Source: JAAFJT01 sp043772905 (GTDB lineage Bacteria > Bacteroidota > Bacteroidia > Chitinophagales > Saprospiraceae). From it: a stretch of DNA of 64,000 bases. Shown here piece after piece: positions 59,991-64,000 of the stretch; within the stretch, counting starts at the first letter, position 1, and every line of letters starts with the position of its first letter. The notes beneath the pieces are model-generated. The model searched no databases, was not told the origin of the DNA, and saw only the letters and a list, made by a program, of their open reading frames with translations. Where the stretch lies: contig JAYVFS010000066.1 of assembly GCA_043772905.1 (NCBI GenBank), positions 1 through 64,000 on the forward strand, in the 5' to 3' direction. The position numbers were made by a program, and so were the translations under genes.

Positions 59991-60390
59991 TTTGTTTCAT
60001 CTAACATTACTGTGTTGACATAATGACCCCCTCAGTATGGACAACAAAAAAGCATCGCCAATCCAAAATTTATGCTCAAAACATTAAAGAGATAAATTTA
60101 ACCTGCCACAATAATTTTCTAACAGTTCCTGATTTTTAAGCACTTTCTACCCTTTTTCTGTTAGATTTCCTTGCCACCAGACTCATTTTGACGGAAAATG
60201 CTACTAAGTTGACGGAAAATGTCACTTGGCATTTACCAATTTTGCGAATAGTAATATTGAAATTACTTTTTCTACTTTGAATTTTTTTTTGATTCTTGAT
60301 GTAACCCCTCAGTATTTGAGTGTTTCCCAACATAAATACTGTGCCTCATAAAAACGTCAGAAAATAACTTTTTACTAAAATCAAATAGTC
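59991..60390. other. Intergenic region upstream of the metallopeptidase gene
   Basis: Holds two word copies in the same orientation (60027-60037 and 60305-60314) and a short direct repeat TTGACGGAAAATG near 60190-60220. No convincing gene or strong promoter was found. Confidence 0.55.
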
Positions 60391-63300
60391 ATGCAAAGAA
60401 CAAACTTCTACCTACCTTCAATTCCGACCCTTCTTTGGGTAATGTTTTCCTTCATTTCATTTCCGCTGTTTTCCCAAAATATTTCAAATAACAACGGGCA
60501 GAACAAAGAAACGAGCAGAATCGTATCCTTGAACCTGCAAGACATCATGGGCAACTTGGAACGTGCACCAATGGAAAATTCCGTGGCTGCTAAATCAAGC
60601 CCTCTGGTCATCGCACTACCGATGCCAGATGGGAGCGAGCGCCAGTTCTCTGTGGTCGTCAACGATTTGTTGGCACCTGCCTTTGCGGCTCTCCAACCCA
60701 ATTTAAAAACCTATACTATAAAAGCGGTTAATGACCCAACTATCTATGGTCGTTTGACCGTTTCGCCTTATGGCGTTAGGGCTAGCATATTTAGGAAGGA
60801 TGGTCTTGTTGATATTGCCCCATTGGATGAAAATAATCCAGTGCTCCACAAAAGCCAATTATCAATAGACGATGGTACGGGTGTCAATTGTGGGGCAGCC
60901 GAATTGGAGAGATTTCCTCAAAAGATTGATATAGAGTCAAGTGCTTTATCTAATGGTGCCATCAAAAGGACTTTTAAGTTTGCTGTTGTAACGACAGGTG
61001 AGTTTTATCAGCTGCATAAAATATTAAATGCAGATTTGAGCGAAAATATAGTATCATCAAAAGCAGCAACTCAAGCAGCCGTCGCAGCACATATTAATTC
61101 TTTGGAAGCCATTTATGAGCGTGAATTGGCTGTCAACTTTAGCTTACTAACACCCATTGTTTATACGGATCCTAATACGGATCCATGGGTGCCTGGTCAG
61201 CCAAATCGCCTCGAATTAGTAGCTCAGGCTATCGGTATGACTTACGGGCCAACTCAGTATGATATAGGTCACGCTATTCATGGAGTTGGCAATGGAGCTG
61301 AATGGGGTGGAGGTGTAGCGCAATTAGCCAGTTTGTGTAACAATTCTACCATTGGAGGTTTTAGCCCAGGACTTTCTAAAGCAAGGGCTTGGTCAAGTAT
61401 GCCCGGGAGCGAACCGCTTCAAGATTTAAAAATTATTGCTCATGAAGTCGGGCATCAGTTCAGTATGCCACATTCTTGGAATGGGACATGTACCGACCCT
61501 GCAGATGGCAATCAAGTTGGCGAATTCGATGCTTATGAGATTGGATCAGGTACAACCATTATGAGTTACAATCTTGTTTGCTGGCAACCAAATTCAAATA
61601 TTGGAGGAGGTCGCTTCCCCGTCTCTGACCAATATTTTCATAATATTAGTTTGAACCGGGCCTTGGATCACATGGCAAACAATGCGACTTGCGGCACGAC
61701 AAGTTCAACGGGCAATACGCCACCCGTTGTGGATGCCACGACATGTGGCGCGACTTATACCCTCCCACAAGGTACACCCTTCAAGTTAACGGGTTCTGGT
61801 TCCGATGCAGATGGGGATCCGATTTACTACAATTGGGAACAATTCGACGAAGATGGCGCGGGTCATCCTTCACAGGGTTTGATAGGTGCTGCGGCAGCGT
61901 CTTCTGCTATACCTGGGACACCTCTGTTCCGAAGCTATCCACCTTCGACATCTCCGACCCGCACTTTTCCAGATATGTCACTAGTGAGAGCTAACGACTA
62001 TGCTTCAAACTTTGAGCCACTGCCCACTGTTGCAAGAGCGCTTAAATTCCGCCTCACAGGTAGGGATTTAAAAATAGGCGGCGGCGGTATCCATTATGTT
62101 GATGTAGCCGTAGCAGTAAGTGCGCAAGGACCTTTTACTGTTGGTGCTATGGGCACTGTAGCAGCGGGTGTACCGATTAATGTCTCTTGGGCATTGAATG
62201 GCATTGACTTTCTGACAAACGTGAATATCAAACTCTCCATAGATGGGGGGGCTACTTTTCCATATACTTTGGCAGACGGAATACCTGCTGCGCCACAGTC
62301 GGTTAGTGTGATCATTCCGTCAGGTATTATTCCTACCAATACGGCTCGGATTATGGTAGAAAGTGCCGATTATAGTTGCTTTTCGTTTTTTGATATGTCG
62401 GATGATAACTTTATGATTTCTTCTGATTGTATTGCTCTTTCTACTTTAATCAGCCCAGAAGATGCTGTGACTTTACCAGCGGGAGACCCAGGTTTGAATT
62501 TGGGTTTGACGAATAATATCGGAAAAGTTGTCACAAGTTTCAATGGTTTTATCACGACGGGCGATACTCAAGGTAACTTGATTTTCCTCAATAATACGCC
62601 GCCTGTTTGTGCTGGACCGTCTAATGCTGTGTATTTGGATACATACAACTTTACGGTTGACATGACTGGAACTTACGTAATCAATCATGGAGGTCCATCA
62701 GGAGCAATTCTGAATTTGTACACAGCTCCCTATACAGGGAGCAACTGTACGAACCACATCAGTAGTAATGCTGTAAGACCTTCTGGTACAGGTGGTATTG
62801 GAGCCAATAGTGGATTAACTGCAACACTGTCGGCACGTGTCTCTTATGTATTGGTTGTCATTGGTTTTAACACATCCCATCCTGTTCTACCTTTTAACTA
62901 CAATATTACTTTTCCAACAAAACCCGCAGGGGCAAACATTTTCGATGGTGAAATAATGCCTGCAAATTACAGCTATACATATTTAGCAGTAAATACGGTC
63001 AATACCCAAGTCGCCGCAGTCAGCGCGACTTCTGATTTTACATCGTTAGTAGCGGGAACTTTCGAAATTTACGGAGCAAATTATTATAGTGGAAGCGGGC
63101 CTAATCCTTCCACAGTGAATCCAGCCAGTTGGGTAGGGCAAACAAAATCTTCTTTGTTAGCTGGTAGCAGTTGCGTGGTGTTCAGTACCAATTTCAAATC
63201 GGTCACTATTACCGGTAGCGCTTGCCCCGCCCCCTCAGTAGGAACCATCACACAACCGACTTGTGCAGTTGCAACAGGTAGTGTTGTCTTAAATAGCTTA

Positions 63301-64000
63301 CCATCAACGGGCACATGGACATTAACACGCAGCCCAGGTGCGGTAACAAGCACAGGAACAGGAACAAGTACGACTATTACAGGATTGGCTGCGGGTACTT
63401 ATACCTATACTGTGACGAATGCGGCGGGATGTACGTCCTCTGCGTCAGGCAATGTTGTTATTAATACACAACCTGCCACACCAAGTGCCCCCTCAGTAGG
63501 AACCATCACTCAAACGACTTGTGCAGTTGCAACAGGAAGTGTTGTCATAAATGGTTTACCATCAACGGGCACATGGACATTAACACGCAGCCCAGGTACA
63601 ATAACAAGCACTGGAACAGGAACAAGTTCAACTATTACAGGGCTTGCTGCGGGTACTTATACCTACACAGTGACCAATGCGGCGGGTTGTACTTCATCGG
63701 CTTCTGCCAATGTTGTTATTAATACCCAACCTGCTACACCAAGTGCCCCCTCAGTAGGAACTATCACACAACCAGTTTGTGAGACACCTACAGGTAGTGT
63801 TGTCTTAAATGGTTTACCATCAACTGGAACTTGGACTTTAACACGTAATCCAGGTGCGGTAACAAGCACAGGAACAGGAACAAGTACGACTGTTTCAAGT
63901 CTCGCTGCAAATACTTATACATTTACAGTGACCAATGCAGCAGGTTGTACATCAGCAGCTTCTGCAAATGTGGTTATCAATGCTTCTCCATGTGGGTTTA
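60391..64000 (+). CDS. Secreted reprolysin-like metallopeptidase with tandem repeats, partial
   Basis: Open from ATG 60391 to the end of the window, so at least 1203 residues. Signal peptide (LWVMFSFISFPLFS), a propeptide-like part (to about 200), then a zinc peptidase domain with HEVGHQFSMPH (His 351, 355 and 361; the metzincin pattern HExxHxxxxxH) and Met-turn MSYN at 391. The next 550 residues are beta-rich adhesion or PKD-like modules (ADGDPIYYNWEQ). From about residue 947 come three 86-residue repeats (APSVGTITQ ... NAAGCTSSASANVVINT), each with a word copy at the same place (63230, 63488, 63746). A type IX secretion signal would be expected at the missing C terminus. It follows the HTCS gene. 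Confidence 0.88.
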   Translation, partial: MQRTNFYLPSIPTLLWVMFSFISFPLFSQNISNNNGQNKETSRIVSLNLQDIMGNLERAPMENSVAAKSSPLVIALPMPDGSERQFSVVVNDLLAPAFAALQPNLKTYTIKAVNDPTIYGRLTVSPYGVRASIFRKDGLVDIAPLDENNPVLHKSQLSIDDGTGVNCGAAELERFPQKIDIESSALSNGAIKRTFKFAVVTTGEFYQLHKILNADLSENIVSSKAATQAAVAAHINSLEAIYERELAVNFSLLTPIVYTDPNTDPWVPGQPNRLELVAQAIGMTYGPTQYDIGHAIHGVGNGAEWGGGVAQLASLCNNSTIGGFSPGLSKARAWSSMPGSEPLQDLKIIAHEVGHQFSMPHSWNGTCTDPADGNQVGEFDAYEIGSGTTIMSYNLVCWQPNSNIGGGRFPVSDQYFHNISLNRALDHMANNATCGTTSSTGNTPPVVDATTCGATYTLPQGTPFKLTGSGSDADGDPIYYNWEQFDEDGAGHPSQGLIGAAAASSAIPGTPLFRSYPPSTSPTRTFPDMSLVRANDYASNFEPLPTVARALKFRLTGRDLKIGGGGIHYVDVAVAVSAQGPFTVGAMGTVAAGVPINVSWALNGIDFLTNVNIKLSIDGGATFPYTLADGIPAAPQSVSVIIPSGIIPTNTARIMVESADYSCFSFFDMSDDNFMISSDCIALSTLISPEDAVTLPAGDPGLNLGLTNNIGKVVTSFNGFITTGDTQGNLIFLNNTPPVCAGPSNAVYLDTYNFTVDMTGTYVINHGGPSGAILNLYTAPYTGSNCTNHISSNAVRPSGTGGIGANSGLTATLSARVSYVLVVIGFNTSHPVLPFNYNITFPTKPAGANIFDGEIMPANYSYTYLAVNTVNTQVAAVSATSDFTSLVAGTFEIYGANYYSGSGPNPSTVNPASWVGQTKSSLLAGSSCVVFSTNFKSVTITGSACPAPSVGTITQPTCAVATGSVVLNSLPSTGTWTLTRSPGAVTSTGTGTSTTITGLAAGTYTYTVTNAAGCTSSASGNVVINTQPATPSAPSVGTITQTTCAVATGSVVINGLPSTGTWTLTRSPGTITSTGTGTSSTITGLAAGTYTYTVTNAAGCTSSASANVVINTQPATPSAPSVGTITQPVCETPTGSVVLNGLPSTGTWTLTRNPGAVTSTGTGTSTTVSSLAANTYTFTVTNAAGCTSAASANVVINASPCGF
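63230..64000 (+). repeat. 258-base tandem repeats in the metallopeptidase gene
   Basis: Three units of 258 bases (86 codons) begin at about 63230, 63488 and 63746, the last running to the window end. Units 1 and 2 are almost identical in DNA, which points to recent duplication or gene conversion. Each unit starts with the word, coding APSV. Confidence 0.92.

Larger units (their letters stand above)
654..63756. repeat. Highly iterated 10-base word TACTGAGGGG
   Basis: About 52 exact copies by eye. Plus orientation starts: 654, 1981, 3035, 4601, 8008, 9047, 9852, 13082, 14150, 16221, 17302, 21994, 23799, 27644, 29073, 29829, 31679, 32291, 33723, 34318, 36851, 37315, 38635, 39430, 45444, 47585, 47861, 48562, 48753, 56148. 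Minus orientation (CCCCTCAGTA) starts: 2431, 3559, 7530, 11324, 15226, 18470, 19851, 24633, 35063, 40793, 41311, 43368, 50202, 50779, 52352, 54271, 59360, 60028, 60305, 63231, 63489, 63747. One-base variants occur at 481, 4840, 17752, 37156 and 40310, among others. The base before is usually A or T; the G run is 4 to 9, most often 5, then often T. About 35 copies lie in genes and 17 between them. Confidence 0.95.

Noticed and set aside
60136..60333. Minus-strand open frame in the spacer before the metallopeptidase
   Set aside because: No recognisable features, and its start region is made by a word copy; coding potential looks poor.
61689..61994. Open frame inside the metallopeptidase region
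   Set aside because: It lies in another frame of the long continuous metallopeptidase gene, whose frame fits the signal peptide, zinc motif and repeats.
654..63756. The iterated word as a CRISPR repeat or insertion-sequence end
   Set aside because: Spacing is irregular (tens of bases to 3 kb), the unit is only 10-15 bases, it lies inside genes in both orientations, and no cas or transposase gene is present.

Overview
This window is chromosomal DNA from a member of the Bacteroidota, most likely Cytophagales or Saprospirales (inferred from gene content; no rRNA or tRNA gene was seen). Signs of the phylum are TAnnTTTG -7 boxes before many starts, an ECF sigma factor / FecR / TonB-receptor block, DUF4783, DUF4249 and DUF2141 proteins, a LytS/LytTR pair, a hybrid sensor-regulator with AraC output, and a large secreted metallopeptidase with repeats. 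The DNA is AT-rich, with long intergenic hairpins.

Layout. 1-5.7 kb: 3' end of an RND efflux pump, a thioredoxin-fold lipoprotein, an outer-membrane gene remnant, a Uma2 nuclease, psuG with a TPR protein, and two unknown genes. 6-11.4 kb: etfB and etfA, a higBA toxin-antitoxin module, a dicarboxylate symporter and an AEC carrier. 11.5-16.5 kb: TonB receptor, FecR and ECF sigma factor. 16.9-24.2 kb: DUF4783, DUF4249, an Rpn nuclease, DsbD with a separate DsbD-alpha protein, DUF2141, STAS. 24.7-33.7 kb: clpC, gltB, an S24-type repressor and a ParE-type toxin-antitoxin pair. 33.8-42.6 kb: a large barrel plus Ig-like repeat protein, fdhD with a YdeP-type molybdoenzyme, and a LytTR/LytS pair. 42.8-50.8 kb: an unusual set of PqqD-like protein, ATP-grasp ligase, PLP decarboxylase, urea transporter fused to an M23 peptidase, YaiO-like barrel and TPR protein. 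50.9-64 kb: DEAD-box helicase, an AAA ATPase/TOPRIM-like pair, pyrF, glmM, a hybrid two-component protein, and a metallopeptidase that runs off the window.

The strongest unexplained signal is a 10-base word, TACTGAGGGG (complement CCCCTCAGTA). I counted about 52 exact copies plus several one-base variants; a random 10-mer would be expected about 0.1 times on both strands. It occurs in genes of unrelated function, in all six frames relative to the coding sequence, and at many gene ends next to or inside terminator hairpins. The G run varies from 4 to 9. Genes that look recently acquired mostly lack internal copies. Density (about one per 1.2 kb) and placement resemble DNA uptake sequences or HIP1-type iterated words, but I know of no such word in this phylum.

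A second signal is that two cargo modules (higBA, and the S24 repressor plus toxin-antitoxin pair) are each bracketed by direct copies of the upstream gene's terminator, each copy carrying the word. This suggests a recurring way of gaining genes at terminators.
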